Below are positions 1 through 11,265 of a DNA stretch of 64,000 bases, in pieces. How positions within the stretch are numbered: position 1 is the first letter of the stretch; each line of letters opens with the position of its first letter. This DNA comes from Gongronella butleri (Eukaryota > Mucoromycota > Mucoromycetes > Mucorales > Cunninghamellaceae): contig JAIWZP010000012.1 in the NCBI GenBank assembly GCA_025201375.1, positions 547,852 to 611,851 of the forward strand. The letters run 5' to 3'. The position numbers were made by a program, and so were the translations under genes. The notes under the pieces are model-generated. The model worked only from the letters and a program-made list of their open reading frames with translations. It had not been told where the DNA came from and did no database searches.

Positions 1-2956
1 CATGGCGCCTTGCACCAAAGGCATGCTCGATGGATGATCAAAATAGACCTCGGGTGTCACGCGTAGCAAGCCTCCCAGTGCGCGCACCGCGTTTGGTCGA
101 AGCTAGAAGCACAAAAAAAGTCAGTTTTGTGGTCAAAACAAGCGTAATCTTCGTTTTTGTTGTACCTTGTCATTGTCCAATGCGGCATGATTTGCAGTGT
201 GCAGCATCCTAGTCCACGTATGGAATGAAATTCGCTCCTGCAATTGAAATGTTTCGAGGCTGTCATTGGTGATGACCAAGGCGTCGCAGAGATTGCCCTG
301 CGCCCAGCTGGCGCGCAGTCTGACCAGCAGAGAGCTGTCTTCCATGCCATTCAGGATCGCTGTGGCCACATCAGAGACAAAGCATTCGTCCTCACGGAGC
401 GTCGGAAACAAGGTAAACACACCAATAGCGCGACATGCTGCTGCACGCACTGATGCTTCCTCGTCCTCGGGTAAGGGCATCAATAAAGCGATCGCCAGCC
501 GCTGGTGCCGCGCCTGTTTTCGATGGTAAAAAGACAATCAGTGTATGGCCTCTGTGGCACAAGTCACTCGTTTCCCTTGACTTACCGGCAATTGTTCAAA
601 AATAGCCATTGACATTGCCGCAAGGCAATCGCATGCAGTCCCCTTGACCTGGGCCGATGTATCCAAAGATGCCTGTTGGATGTATTTAGCAAGCACCTGC
701 TGCCACCAAGAAATACAAGCATCCTATACGTAAAAACAATAAATACAAGGATTTGATGTCATTTTTCTTTTCTTAGTTACCAGGGTGTCTTGCTTTTCAC
801 TGGCCTCGTGCCATGATGCCAGAGCCAAAGCATAGGATTCAATAAATCCTAGAGAAACACCTCGGGTTTGCTCATTTTCGCTATTTTGTGCCTTGTCCAC
901 CAATAAAGCCAGCGTCGGCCATCTTGTCCTGCCGAAACAAAAAAAAAAAAAAAAATGAGAGAGGGCACGTGATGGTGAAGCATTGACTTACACCATGTCT
1001 GAGAAATGATGCTTAGCACAAGCAGACAAGACGCCCCATGCTTCATGTTGCAGCATCAGGTCCTGCGCTGAATCCTGCGCCAAGGATATAAGGAATGGGA
1101 CGGCTGCCTCATGTACACCAACGCCATCCGTCATTAGGGTCGTGACCTCATCCGTGCCAATGGCCATGATTGTCGCCATGACTTGAAGAATTGATCCCAG
1201 CGTCATTGTGCAAGTCGTCGCGTGCCACAGTGTCATGAGGTTGCAGTAAAATCGCGTCAGATGCCCGTGTGCCAGGCGCTCGTATGTTACATTGTTCACG
1301 AGCACCAGCACCACCTGTCAAAAAACACACGAAAAGGTGAGTTTCCTGTGAGACACGATTTGGTGCGCTCGAAATACCTTCATGATCATGGACAGCACGT
1401 CCGTATCCTTCTCGTTTAACAGCGCATGTGCAAGGCCAAGATGCAAATCACGCAAGAGCGAGGCTAGATTTTCGGACAGAGAAGTGAAAGATGACTTTGT
1501 GTCTCTGCAAAATTATAATTACACTGAGTCACTTTGTTTTCTTGCTCTTTGTGTCAATAATACCTTTCAGAGGCAACGCTCAGATACTGACTTGAGCCAT
1601 CAAACATGGCGATGAGCGTTTGACATACGGTTTTGCGCACGGCCGGCAACGGGTCATACAAAAGGATAGTCAAAAGAGAAGGCAGCTGCCGGTCGGATTT
1701 GAGGTTAGGAGCTAGCTCGTCGCCGATGGAATTGTTCTTCAAAAAAGCTGTAAAATTATCAGGTATAAGCCGGTGCCATTGAGGGTATAAGAAGCGTGGC
1801 GATGTCTAAAAAAAAAAAAAAAATGAGAGGCATTGCAAACACCCCTTTTTTTCACGTCATACCTTGGCAATGGCGAGCATGCAGAGGAGCGCGTTCGTTC
1901 TAATTTTCGCGTCATCACGTCTGCACAGAAAAAGTCCAGTGAGCATGATGCTCCGCGTGCAGAGCGCATTTTTTTATACTTTTGCACTTACACGCGACGC
2001 GCAATGGGCGTGCCAGATTCCGAATCAGACAATTCCGAGTCGGAGCTGGAAGTGTTCAAGGGTGCAACACGCCAAAACGCTCGCTGATGGCTCAAAGTGG
2101 ATGTGTATGTCGGTGCGGGCGGGCGGGAAACAGGGCGCTGACTCAATGGCAAGGAAGCAGATGTCGTTTTGGACTTGCCGGTGCCTGAATGATATGAGCC
2201 ATTGAAATGAGCCTCGCTTGCTAATTTTGGTACCATTCGATCGTTTCTTACTGTCATTGCAAAGTTCCTGAAGCACCTGGTACGAGTGCACATTGACTTG
2301 GATGAAGATGAATGAATGAAGGATGGAGAAAATGTCGTCGCGAGAATGATCGACAATCGATTTGCATTGCAAAAGCGCGAATTGAAGCGCCCGGAGTGTG
2401 CTGCTGGCAATCTTCACGCGTGAAAAAAAAAAAAAAAAAAAACGTGAGGCATTGATTTTGCTGCCAGTTCGTCGCTTGTACCTTTCGAATAGCAGGATCA
2501 GTCATGTCAAAGGTCTTTGCAGCGCCCGATTTGCCAGAGGCATCGACGACGCACAAATTGGCTATCAATTGCTCATAAATGAGATGATAATGGGCTTGCA
2601 TTTTCGTCCCAGCGCCTGCACACGCATTGCCTAGACAATTGATGGCCATGCGTCGTATTTCCAACGTTTTCACGGACGGGTGGGCAAATTTGAGCAGCAG
2701 CGGAATGAGACGCGTATAATACTTTTTTTTTAAAAAAAAAAAAATGGAAGTCAGCAACGCTCGCCACGCTCGAATCAAGGCAGTTGCTATACCTTGGCAG
2801 TATTGGCGGCATTTTCGAATAGTAGGGAGCTCAGGGCACGTAAGACGTCGACGCGGCGATCGGCGGGCACGTCGTCGATCTCCAAACCTGCAAGCAGATA
2901 TCCTATGCACTTTTCAAAAGCATTGGCGCGGATGCTCGAGAGCCGGATCTGTTGTA

Positions 2957-2987
<31 letters not shown>

Positions 2988-3324
2988 GTGAATTGTTGCA
3001 CAAAACGGGCCCTTTTGCATTACATATTTGGAGCACTGCTTGAACATGAACTGGCAAAAGACTGACGACGCGTCATGATCAAGCGGGATCACGGTGGTCC
3101 CTTGTACAATAAGATCGATACGTTGCTACGGAGTGACCAATGGTGAGGACGGACTAAAAAGCAATGAAAGCGTTTTTTTTTTCTTTTTTGTATTTTACTT
3201 GGTCAGTGATATCCTTGTTGTCTTGCTTGCTATTGGTAGCTTGAAGCAAAGCAGCAGACAGCTGTGCCGGCGTCACCGGCTGCTGGGCAAAGAGACACTG
3301 GCGTAATTGAGCCAATGAATCCAT
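1..3324 (-). CDS. HEATR6: HEATR6-like HEAT-repeat protein (3' end outside window)
   Basis: Multi-exon gene on the minus strand. The start ATG is at 3324, giving MDSLAQLRQCLF. First exons are 3324–3199 and 3125–3024; later exons run down to the left edge, so the C-terminus is missing. Continuous alpha-helical HEAT repeats can be read across exons. Diagnostic stretches are an acidic SDSELSDSESG block near 2010–2050, KIRTNALLCMLAIAK near 1865–1905 followed by a segment ending WHRLIPD, the repeat LLTILLYDPLPAVRKTVCQT near 1630–1690, and LRASWAQGNLCDAL near 290. These match the order of conserved blocks in the HEATR6 family, whose molecular role is poorly defined. Every intron seen carries a long A or T run. 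The family call rests on recalled block similarity. Confidence 0.85.
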
Positions 3325-3457
3325 CAATTTGAAAAAAAAAAAGACGAAAGAAAGAAAAAGAAATGTAAAGCCCCGCCATTTCTTGGTGTCCCTGAATTTT
3401 TTTTTTTTTTGTTCGTCACACACGCTCAACAATGAAATGCAACAACTTTGGACTCCT

Positions 3458-4395
3458 TTATTGATCGCCTCGCTTGACATTCCATGTTAAATGCGCCTCG
3501 GCCACCGTGTCGAGTACCCGGTCCTTGATCACCACCACCGTCTTGGCTTCATTGCCTTCTTCATTTGCCTCGGTTGTCTCCGTCGTCATTGGTGGCGTGA
3601 AATCCGACGACGCTGTCAGCAGCCCACGCGCCTTCTTTGTAAACTAGCATCATCGCAAACAAGAGTCACTCGGGCAGTTCCATGCACCACCTTTATCGCC
3701 AATGGCTTACCTCCATCTTGATCTCAATCAAGATTGCTCGATCTTTGGGTCCAAGCGTGCTAAGAAGTGCCAATTCGCCCACCGTTTCCGCCAATGTCGC
3801 GAGAGCTGTTGCATGAATGCTTAAAAAAAGGTTAGATTTATGATAACGTGTATTTTGTTCTCACCTTTTGAACGGATTGCGGTTCTTTTGTCGGTCCTGA
3901 AAACAAAAAAAGAGAATCAAACCTGAGAACACAATGCAATTTGTCCAATTTCACTTACGCGCATAATGCCCGTGCAAAACCCCTTTGAGAACGTGGATAT
4001 ACGGATGTCTATGACCCAAAAAAAAAAAAAAAAAAAAAGATTGGGGATGGAGCGGGTGCACGTGAGACAAGCGTTTGAAACAATCGGCAAGGCATGCTCT
4101 TACCAATGCTGCCAACATAGGGGTTGACGCCACACAGCAAAAACGCAAATATTTTTGGCCGGAATAACTTGATCACGGGCTTGTTGAGTTTCTCCCATAC
4201 GTGCAAAGGCTGCCGAGACCCGCGCAAAGTCCAAACGAGGTAAATAATCGATAGGAGCGTCGACACCACGACACCCACAATGAAACGAGTCAAGATGGTC
4301 CATTCCAAGGCAAGTGCCACGCGCGACAGGTGCAGCGTCGCTTGAAAATGCTCGGACAGCGCCTGCCCAAGATCCGCGTACTTGGAGCTACTCAT
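3458..4395 (-). CDS. Membrane-anchored DUF4442 hotdog-fold protein (thioesterase-like)
   Basis: Start ATG at 4395 (MSSSKYADLGQAL), stop TAA at 3458–3460, five exons. The N-terminal half has a strongly hydrophobic helix (FIVGVVVSTLLSIIYLVW), likely a membrane anchor. After it comes NPYVGSIDIRI, a basic DRQKNRNPF segment and the helix IHATALATLAETVGE, the pattern of the DUF4442/PaaI-like hotdog family where the helix lines the acyl-thioester pocket. The C-terminal exon reads FTKKARGLLTASSDF, also typical. Known family members are presumed acyl-CoA thioesterases; the substrate cannot be told. The stop lies 133 bp upstream of the HEATR6 start on the same strand, so this gene's 3' UTR and the HEATR6 promoter must be very short or overlap. 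Confidence 0.75.
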
Positions 4396-5587
4396 TATTA
4401 TCAGCTGATATGAACAATCACGACAATGTCGCGGAGAGAAGGGTAACAAGAAAGAGAAAGGACAACCCGGACCCCGCAGGTGGCCAACGCGCACATTAAA
4501 ACTTTAAAATGAAACGACAGCCCTGCCTCGCTCCTCATCCTCCGCAACGCGCCTGGAATCATTTTTGATGCGCCGCGTGTTTTTTGATTCCATCCTTTTC
4601 TCTCACCATTCGAATCTCAATCTCCATTATGTACCTACTGTATGATAGGCACCGCGGGAACGCAGGTAGTGCAATTTCGTTGGATTGGCTGCGTCTGATT
4701 CCTGTTTTTTTGAAAACGTATAAAAAAACATCGTCATTTAAAAGACAATGCCTGCAATGGCGATCGATGCGAAAAATGTGAATCAACTTGGAGCTCGATG
4801 CGTTGACAAAGGATTACGGAGGTTCTTGAGCAGTATTCGGCAAGAGTTTCAACTTTCAAGGTGACCAGAGACCGAATACTGTAAGATCTTGGCTGGGCAA
4901 GACGTTTTAATCTCTTACTGGGCCCCCGGGATGCTACTGTATTAGAGGCTGTATGTAAAGCGTCGTCTCTGGATATGAATTTTCTTTGGAAGCGAATGGG
5001 TGTTATTTCGTGCCGCTCTTTCTTTGTAAAAAGCTAAAAACGCGAAGAAAATCCCACATTTTACCGCCAAAAATCAAAATCAGCCAAAATGTCATACTGT
5101 AAAGTGTACGAGGTCGTGGGAGCCGGCGCCACCCCCCGCGCCGCACCCACCCAAACGGTATGATGATACTGTAGGGCTCGTCGAAACGCATCAATTGGAC
5201 TGGCAAAGTACAACAATACAATTAAACAATTTATTTACTGTGTTACTGTTGTACCGGTAGCATGATGTCATGTCAGTGGCATTGGACAGGAAGAATTGAG
5301 TGTCAATGGTGGGCTGTGAAACAGCCTACAGTATGTGCACGCTCTGTCAATAGAGTGTGTGTCTGTGAAACAATGCGTAGTAAATAGATTGTGTAACCCG
5401 CCCTGGCTAGCTGAATAGTATAAGTAGACATCGGGTTCTCTAATAAAGAACCGCCCCTTGATCTCGTATCTCTCTCTGGTCCTGTACCTTCAATTTTTAT
5501 TTTTTTTCTCTCGTGATTCCGTCTACAATCACACATGATACGCAGGCAGATTGAGCACAATTTTTAAAAAAGCACTTTTATTTTAGC

Positions 5588-5670
5588 TTTTACAGTACTG
5601 TACTGTATCAATTCAATCAATCAATCATCTCAAGACTCAAATATCAATCCATCCATCCATCAAGCTCTCA
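5588..5670. repeat. Short tandem repeats: ACTGT run, CAAT and CCAT units
   Basis: A CAGTACTGTACTGTATC stretch is followed by three to four CAAT/AATC units and then ATCCATCCATCCATC. This is a simple-sequence patch inside the gene-free island and no function can be inferred. Confidence 0.6.
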
Positions 5671-5989
5671 AGCAGCCACGCCACCTCCCAGTTTACCATA
5701 CCTATCCGTGTGCAGCAGCCCTGAAGCCCTCCTGTACACATTTTTTACGGTATACAAGTCCAAGTCCAAGTTCAAGTCCCTTATTTTAAATCCTTCAAAA
5801 ACAAAATTAAACAACAACGCCAAGTCCTCCCCGCCGCCCCCTTTAGGATCAGTTTCCTAGAGTCTTCTTCTTGGGTGTTTATGTGTTGTTTTAGAGTGTG
5901 ATGATGTGATCCCGCGCTGGGACCTAACAATCGAGAATCGACGAACCAATTCAACTCAGCACGCTCCACCAGGATCAATACAGTACAGT

Positions 5990-6350
5990 ATCCCGACGAC
6001 ACCACCACCAAGGCCATTCTCACGCTGTTTGACCAGATCACGACAACACGAGTCGCCAAGGGCGCACTCCATGGGCAACAAACAGTCGCATGGTCAACGG
6101 AATGGACAGCAATTTGCTTGGGCATTGCTACGCGAAGAAGCAGCAAGCGACACGCTCACGTACTGTACCCTGAGAACAATGCGCTCGACTTGATCGAAAT
6201 CCTCTACAATATTGCACTTTGGACGCGACACTACTACAAGGGTCAACAATCGAAGACATCATGTACAACGCCGACCTTTGCTTGATCACGACGTCCCTGT
6301 CAACACCACATACAAAAAAAATGTGGGGGAGAAAGAAGAGCAGGCAGGTA
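5990..6350 (+). pseudogene. Shifted-frame protein-coding remnant, family unknown
   Basis: One frame reads AILTLFDQITTTRVAKGALH from about 6010 and later LYPENNALDLIEILYNIALW and HYYK. It ends near 6242, and the sense-like reading continues in another frame as STIEDIMYNADLCLITTSL. Composition is far more protein-like than the flanking AT-rich DNA. The switch of frame, absence of a plausible start and lack of splice sites at the break suggest a decayed gene or transposon fragment. I do not recognise the family. Confidence 0.35.
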
Positions 6351-6426
6351 GACAAAAAAGGATCAAAATAGTCAGTGAAAAAGGAGCTTGAGGGATAATC
6401 CAGTCTGGGGCGGGATTCAGGGCTTT

Positions 6427-6740
6427 GTCTCGCATTTGTGTAGGCATTGCTACGGTACATACACATTTATTACTTTTTAAACACCAAAGAGCAGCGTGTT
6501 TTTCAGACTTTGCCAGTTTGTTGTATCATACCTCCAGAATTTTTTTACAGCCTACCTGCCCGCAAATGAAAAATGCGCCACGGCACAAACTACCGCCCAA
6601 TGCTCATGGACTCACCCGATTTTTTTCGGACATGAAAATGCCAAAAACCTCACATTTTTACCATTTTACATTCATCTCGTCATCTGCATACCGTGGTCGA
6701 CCCCGCTCAAAACTGGCTGCATCGCACTCTGCGCAAAATT
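6427..6740 (+). repeat. Dispersed repeat, segment A, copy 1
   Basis: Shares ordered blocks with 36440–36750: TTTAAACACCAAA (with a small change), GTTTTTCAGACTTTGCC, CCTCCAGAATTTTTT, ACAGCCTAC.TGCCCGC, GCCAAAAACCTC and CATTCAT.TCGTCATCT. Spacing is roughly kept and by-eye identity is about 70–75% with indels. No coding function is evident. Confidence 0.75.
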
Positions 6741-7364
6741 TGCAACAAAAAAGCTTAAACTCCCAAAGCGCTACGACCACTTTTGAAAAATTCAGGGGTC
6801 ACTCAGGGGTCACACATTTCAATCTCAGAAAGTGCCAAATTTGGGAATTTCGAACTCCGAGTGATCAATGCACCCCAAACAGGTTACTCCGACAATTTGC
6901 TATTGGCTGACAAAATGGCATATCGCCTCTACAACTTGATGAGAGAAATGCCCAACTAGGAGGGACGCATGAACGGCGATCGACTGAGAAAAAGTGCCTA
7001 CTTTGGTCAAGATTTTTTTGCAAAATTTTAATGTTTGACACTTCCAAATTAAGGTGGTGGATTGCATGGAGTTTTTTTTTACTGTTTTTTTATTTTGCAC
7101 ATTTTTATGCGCTGACTGGGCTGCAGCAGGCTGGTGAAATGACCGATGCCAAAAGTTAAAACCCAAGCTAGCGCGCCGCAAGTTATCCCATTAGGTGCTT
7201 TGCCCCCCTATTTATTAGTAAAACTGCAGTAAAAATCGGGGATTGACTATGCCGTTGTCGAGCAAATCGCCATTAAAGATTTTGCTGAATAAGTGAATTT
7301 TCTCTTCGAGTTTTGGTCATCTATCGACGAAACTTGCTTCATTCGACGTAGATTCAGCAGCTGC

Positions 7365-7660
7365 ATTTGGCACGTTAAAAGCACCGTTGGTTGTTTTTCC
7401 AGTTGTCGAGAAAATTGAGATTGAAAATTAAAAAACTAATGTTTGATCGGCTTTTGCAAGCGAACAAAGGTCGCGCATCATCGGGTGAGCAGCAAACAAT
7501 CTGGAAATGACATCTGACTGCGTCTCTGTCGATCGTTGCCATTTTCACCGCGAACCACAAAATACAGTATCATATTTTGAAAGACCGTGCTGAATTCGTG
7601 GAAATATCAAGTTTTTGGATTCACCTGCACAACGACTCTAACTGATCTCTGGGTTTCAAG
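7365..7660 (+). repeat. Dispersed repeat, segment B, copy 1
   Basis: Begins CACGTTAAAAG and continues with GTCGAGAAAAT, ATGTTTGATCGGCTTTT, TCATCGGG, AAACAATCTGGAAATGACA, TTTCACCGCG and GTGCTGAATTCGTG. The same ordered blocks recur at 8385–8690 and 36755–36990. Confidence 0.7.
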
Positions 7661-8384
7661 TTTCAACGCCATGTTGAAAAAGGCGCAACGAAATAAATGG
7701 TCAAACGCAAAGGGTTGTTCTGGATCCACTCTCATGAATTGCAGTGTTTAGGATTACGTTTGTGAAAATCACCATTTTTGGCATTTTATGATATCATATT
7801 CAACCGTCTGATTATTGTTGATTTCTAGATTTCAAAGTTTTTTTTTTTTTGAAACGGGACGCGCCGAAAAATTTACGATGCGTTTTTTGTGTCATTCTGG
7901 AGAGTAGGGTTGTTACTGTAATTCGAGCAAGCGAGACGAGGTTCACCTTGTCTTGTCTCGTCTCGACAAAATTATTCGAGAATGTCACATGACAAAACTC
8001 GAGCATTTTCTTCAAAACTTTGCCTGGTGGAGTGAAAAAATCCAGTAAAAAAGTCAACACAAAGACAAGGGTTGAACCTTTCACGTCCAGAGTACCAAGA
8101 CAAAGCTTTCCCATTGCACGTTCGCCATCCCTGCGGCTGACATGAGCTTTGAACAGAAAAATACTGTAAAGCATGCAATAGAAATCATGCAGATTGAGGA
8201 GTATCGGCGAATTGGTGAACATCCGCTCTTGCAGATCGGATGTCTTTGAATTGGGACACGCTCCTCCTAACCGCGATGGATATTTTTAGATTGGATTTTG
8301 GCATTTTGCCGCTGCAATTGCTGCGAATTGGCGAACAATTCCAGGCTTACATGGCAAAGCCTGATACTGTAATGACCACTTTCA

Positions 8385-8690
8385 AGGTTTACGCGTTAAA
8401 AGCGTCGTGAGTTATTTTGTTCGTTGCCGAGCAAAACGATTTAAAATTTTATGCGATGATTTTTGATCGGGTAATACAGTATAAGCATGTAAATGTCGTT
8501 CATCGGACTCGCAGACAATCAAAAAATGGCGTACAAGCGTGTCCCTTTCGAACAAGTGCCAGTTTCACCGCAACCCGTCAATTATTTTGAGAACTAGTGA
8601 TGAATTTGTGAATAATAACGAAATTTGGATTCATGTGCACAATGATTTACGTAGTGAATCTGCTTACAAGTTTGTTTGTTAATCCAGCTG
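8385..8690 (+). repeat. Dispersed repeat, segment B, copy 2
   Basis: Ordered blocks GCGTTAAAAGC, GTTGCCGAGCAAAACGAT, GATTTTTGATCGGG, GTCGTTCATCGG, GCAGACAATC, AGTTTCACCGC and TTTGGATTCA.GTGCACAA correspond to the copies at 7365–7660 and, in part, 36755–36990. It lies about 1 kb downstream of copy 1 in the same orientation. Confidence 0.7.
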
Positions 8691-8897
8691 CCCAAAGGGT
8701 GAGACGACGATCAAGCACAATTGGTATCTTAAGGCAAGTTTTGATCAGTGGGCAATGTTCTCCAGTTTTTTTTTCAACATCGCCTTTCTTTTCATGCTGC
8801 AGTGTTGCCAAAGGGCAAGCCCTTCACAACCATGCTAAAATGTACTTGTTTTATTAAGTTAATATATGATGCAAATTACAACCGCAGCTGCTGCAAT

Positions 8898-10188
8898 TCA
8901 CGATGCAAAATGCTCAATATGTTCTAGATGCCCAAACTTGTGCAAAGTCTGCTGAGAATCCGTCTTGGCCAAGTGCTTGTGTTCTTTTTCCTTCTGCGGG
9001 CTCCATCGGGCCACCCAGCAGCCGAGAATCGTGATGCTTTGCAAGGCAATGATTGCCATGTTCCTGAAAATTGGCCGGTCAGCACGCTAATTTCCTTTTT
9101 TTTCTTTAAATCATCGTATACCAGTAATAACCCAAGACATCAGCGATGCAGCCTGTGTTTTCTGGGACGCCTGGCTGGGCAGATCGCAGCGTGGGCAGTG
9201 CAAAGAGCATGGTGACGCCAATCATGCATCCATGGGCGTGAACGGGCCGATGGCGGAATGCGACCTGAAAGCCAAACACAGCGAGGATCAAGGACAGCGC
9301 CCACATGAGTAAGCACATGAAAAGGCTAAAGCCAAGAGTGGTGCTGGACCGGCCAGTGAGAATGCGCAGACCCAGCCGCTGGTCCAGGGCGGTGAATGTG
9401 GGCGTGAAGCTAAAGGACGTCAGGCTGGCTTCCAATCGAAATGACAATGGAATCTGCTGTTTTGTCGACAAAACACGCGTCGTTGTCACGTTGGAATTTG
9501 GCACCGTCTCATTGACACTGGATGGCAGCTCGGCCACTGCGGAAACCTCGAAATAGCCCGTGTAACGATCAAATGGATAGTCAATGGGATCGCCCTCATC
9601 GTAGTCAAAATCCACCTGGAATGGCATTAGCGCGTCGCCGGCAGAAAACACGAATTTCTTCATGGCTGAAAAAGAAATCGTCGTGTTGTGTCTACAAAAG
9701 TCAAAAAACAATGGGTGCTGAATTATTACGGGGCCCCGGTGGTCATCTTTTTTTTTTTTTTTCAATGGCATACACAAGTTGTCCATGTGCGTTCAACATG
9801 CCTGGGCTTGGTTCAAAAACAAAGTGAATCATGTATTTTTTCTCATTAAACGACACATCCAATAGCGAGGCATTGACAGAAAGCGCCTGCGGCTGACTTG
9901 CATTGGGGTGCACGTAATCGATCAAGATGGCTTCCCTAATTCGAAGAGACAGGGACCGTGTCAATGCACTGCATGAAAAATTGGGAATAGTCAACTGCAC
10001 TCGTTTACCTTCCCTCGCCCATGTAGACGTGCCATGTAGGGACTAGAATGAATGAATTGCATGTAAGTGCGGCGAATTGCATCCGTCTTGTGTCTTTTTT
10101 TCTTACTGATCACGGCCAGCAACACAAGTATAAACAAAAGGAGCGTAAAGACGCGCTTTAAAAGGAGTCGGATGCACAGCAAAGACAT
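8898..10188 (-). CDS. DUF4436 family integral membrane protein
   Basis: Start ATG at 10188, stop TGA at 8898–8900. Exons are 10188–10107, 10042–10009, 9968–9802, 9665–9122 and 9063–8898, giving 330 residues. An N-terminal hydrophobic anchor (RVFTLLLFILVLLAVI) is followed by a soluble beta-rich region with DYDEGDPIDYPFDRY. Three C-terminal membrane segments follow, in GFSLFMCLLMWALSLILAVF, around MIGVTMLFALPTLRSAQPGVP, and in NMAIIALQSITILGCWVARW. This layout is typical of DUF4436 proteins in fungi and actinobacteria; their function is unknown. Frame can be kept across intron 3 only with a GC donor (CCAG|GCATGT), and the last acceptor is TTTTCAG|GAAC. It lies 3' of the cytochrome b5 gene, same strand. 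Confidence 0.8.
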
Positions 10189-10472
10189 GAAATAATGCAA
10201 GAAAGAAAAAGAAAAAAGGGCAGGGTGCTCACACGCTAGTAAAATATGAAAAAAAAGGAGAAAAGAGAGCTGCTGATTGCCATCCATGGCGACAATTGCA
10301 AGTAGGGAGAAAAGGGGGGAGCGAAAAAAAAAAAAACGAATTGTGACCCCCTGAAACAGATGCACGCAAATAGGGGCATTATAAATAAAAAAAAAACGCA
10401 ATGACAGGTGTCAAAATTGATCAGCAAGCATAAAGCCAAGACATTTAGCACGATTTAATCATTCAAATGGTA

Positions 10473-11103
10473 TCATGGGCCTGGAACAAGAAAGCCAACA
10501 AGACACTTGTCCAGCATAAACTCGGCATTGACCCAAGCATGCGTCAGCACTATTGAAAAAAAAGTTAGGCAAAAAAGCGAGGATTTTGTCGTTAAAGGAG
10601 ATCTTACTAAAGAGTCGCGTGCCGTCACGTCCAGCAACGCGCAAGAGATCCTTAACACCGCCAGGATGGAATTTCATATAAGGCGTGATGTTGTAAATTT
10701 TGCCGTGGATAGCCGTCCAGGCGTCTTCAAGCGATTTGTGCTCTTTGAGGTCCTCCAATGTGTAGCGACCAAGTTGAGGTACACCCTAGAAACACACGCA
10801 TTGAGCCATTGTCACCCATTTAACACGTGGCTCTTGGCTGTTACCCTTAGATCTTGGCCTGACGACTTTAGGCGCGCCCAGTCTAAAGGCGAGTGCCCTG
10901 GTTCTAAAGCGACTTTGTTGCGGATGCGGCGGCCAGTGGACGCTGCTGGCAGTCGTTGTGGTCCATCCCGAGCTGGGAATTCTGGTACACCAAGCGTGGG
11001 GATATCTAAGTCTATCGCGTCAGAAAAAGCAAAAAAAAATTAGCAACGAAGGGGCCTTTTTTGCGTGTTTTGGTAGCAACGGTCGCTTACTGTTGTCAGT
11101 CAT
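10473..11103 (-). CDS. Cytochrome b5 heme-binding domain protein (Irc21 / CYB5R4 N-terminus type)
   Basis: Exons 11103–11091 (a 13-nt first coding exon), 11011–10845, 10785–10608 and 10549–10473 encode 144 residues. The sequence NKVALEPGHSPLDWARL before the heme domain is the hallmark of the CYB5R4/Irc21 branch. The b5 fold follows: DAWTAIHGKIYNITPYMKFH then HPGGVKDLLRVAGRDGT; the HPGG histidine is the first axial ligand. The second ligand is the histidine of THAWVNAEFML in the last exon. No transmembrane tail and no FAD/NAD reductase domain are present, so it needs a partner reductase. It faces the F-box gene across only 162 bp, suggesting a shared promoter. Confidence 0.87.
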
Positions 11104-11265
11104 GGAGGCAAAAAGGAAAGAAAAGAGGGCGGCGCAGCTCTTGCCGTCTTTTAGGTGCTCAATTGCCAAATGTGGGCGGGCCTGCGGCAATTTGATAAAA
11201 AAGTGAGTGGAGAACGATTTTTTTCTGCCTTTTTTTCTTCTTTTACCCCTCTTTTGCTCCTCACT

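Larger units (their letters stand above)
4396..8897. other. AT-rich gene-free island with decayed repeats
   Basis: No intact gene was found in 4.5 kb. Open frames are short, A/T-driven and lack family signatures. The island contains at least three segments similar to sequences near 36.4–37.0 kb, a shifted-frame coding remnant near 5990–6350, short CAAT/CCAT tandem repeats at about 5605–5665, and repeated TACTGTA or TACAGTA words (for example about 4874, 5093, 5593, 5980, 6159, 7564, 7913, 8161, 8367 and 8474). These words are rare in the neighbouring genes. It looks like a graveyard of old mobile elements. Confidence 0.6.
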
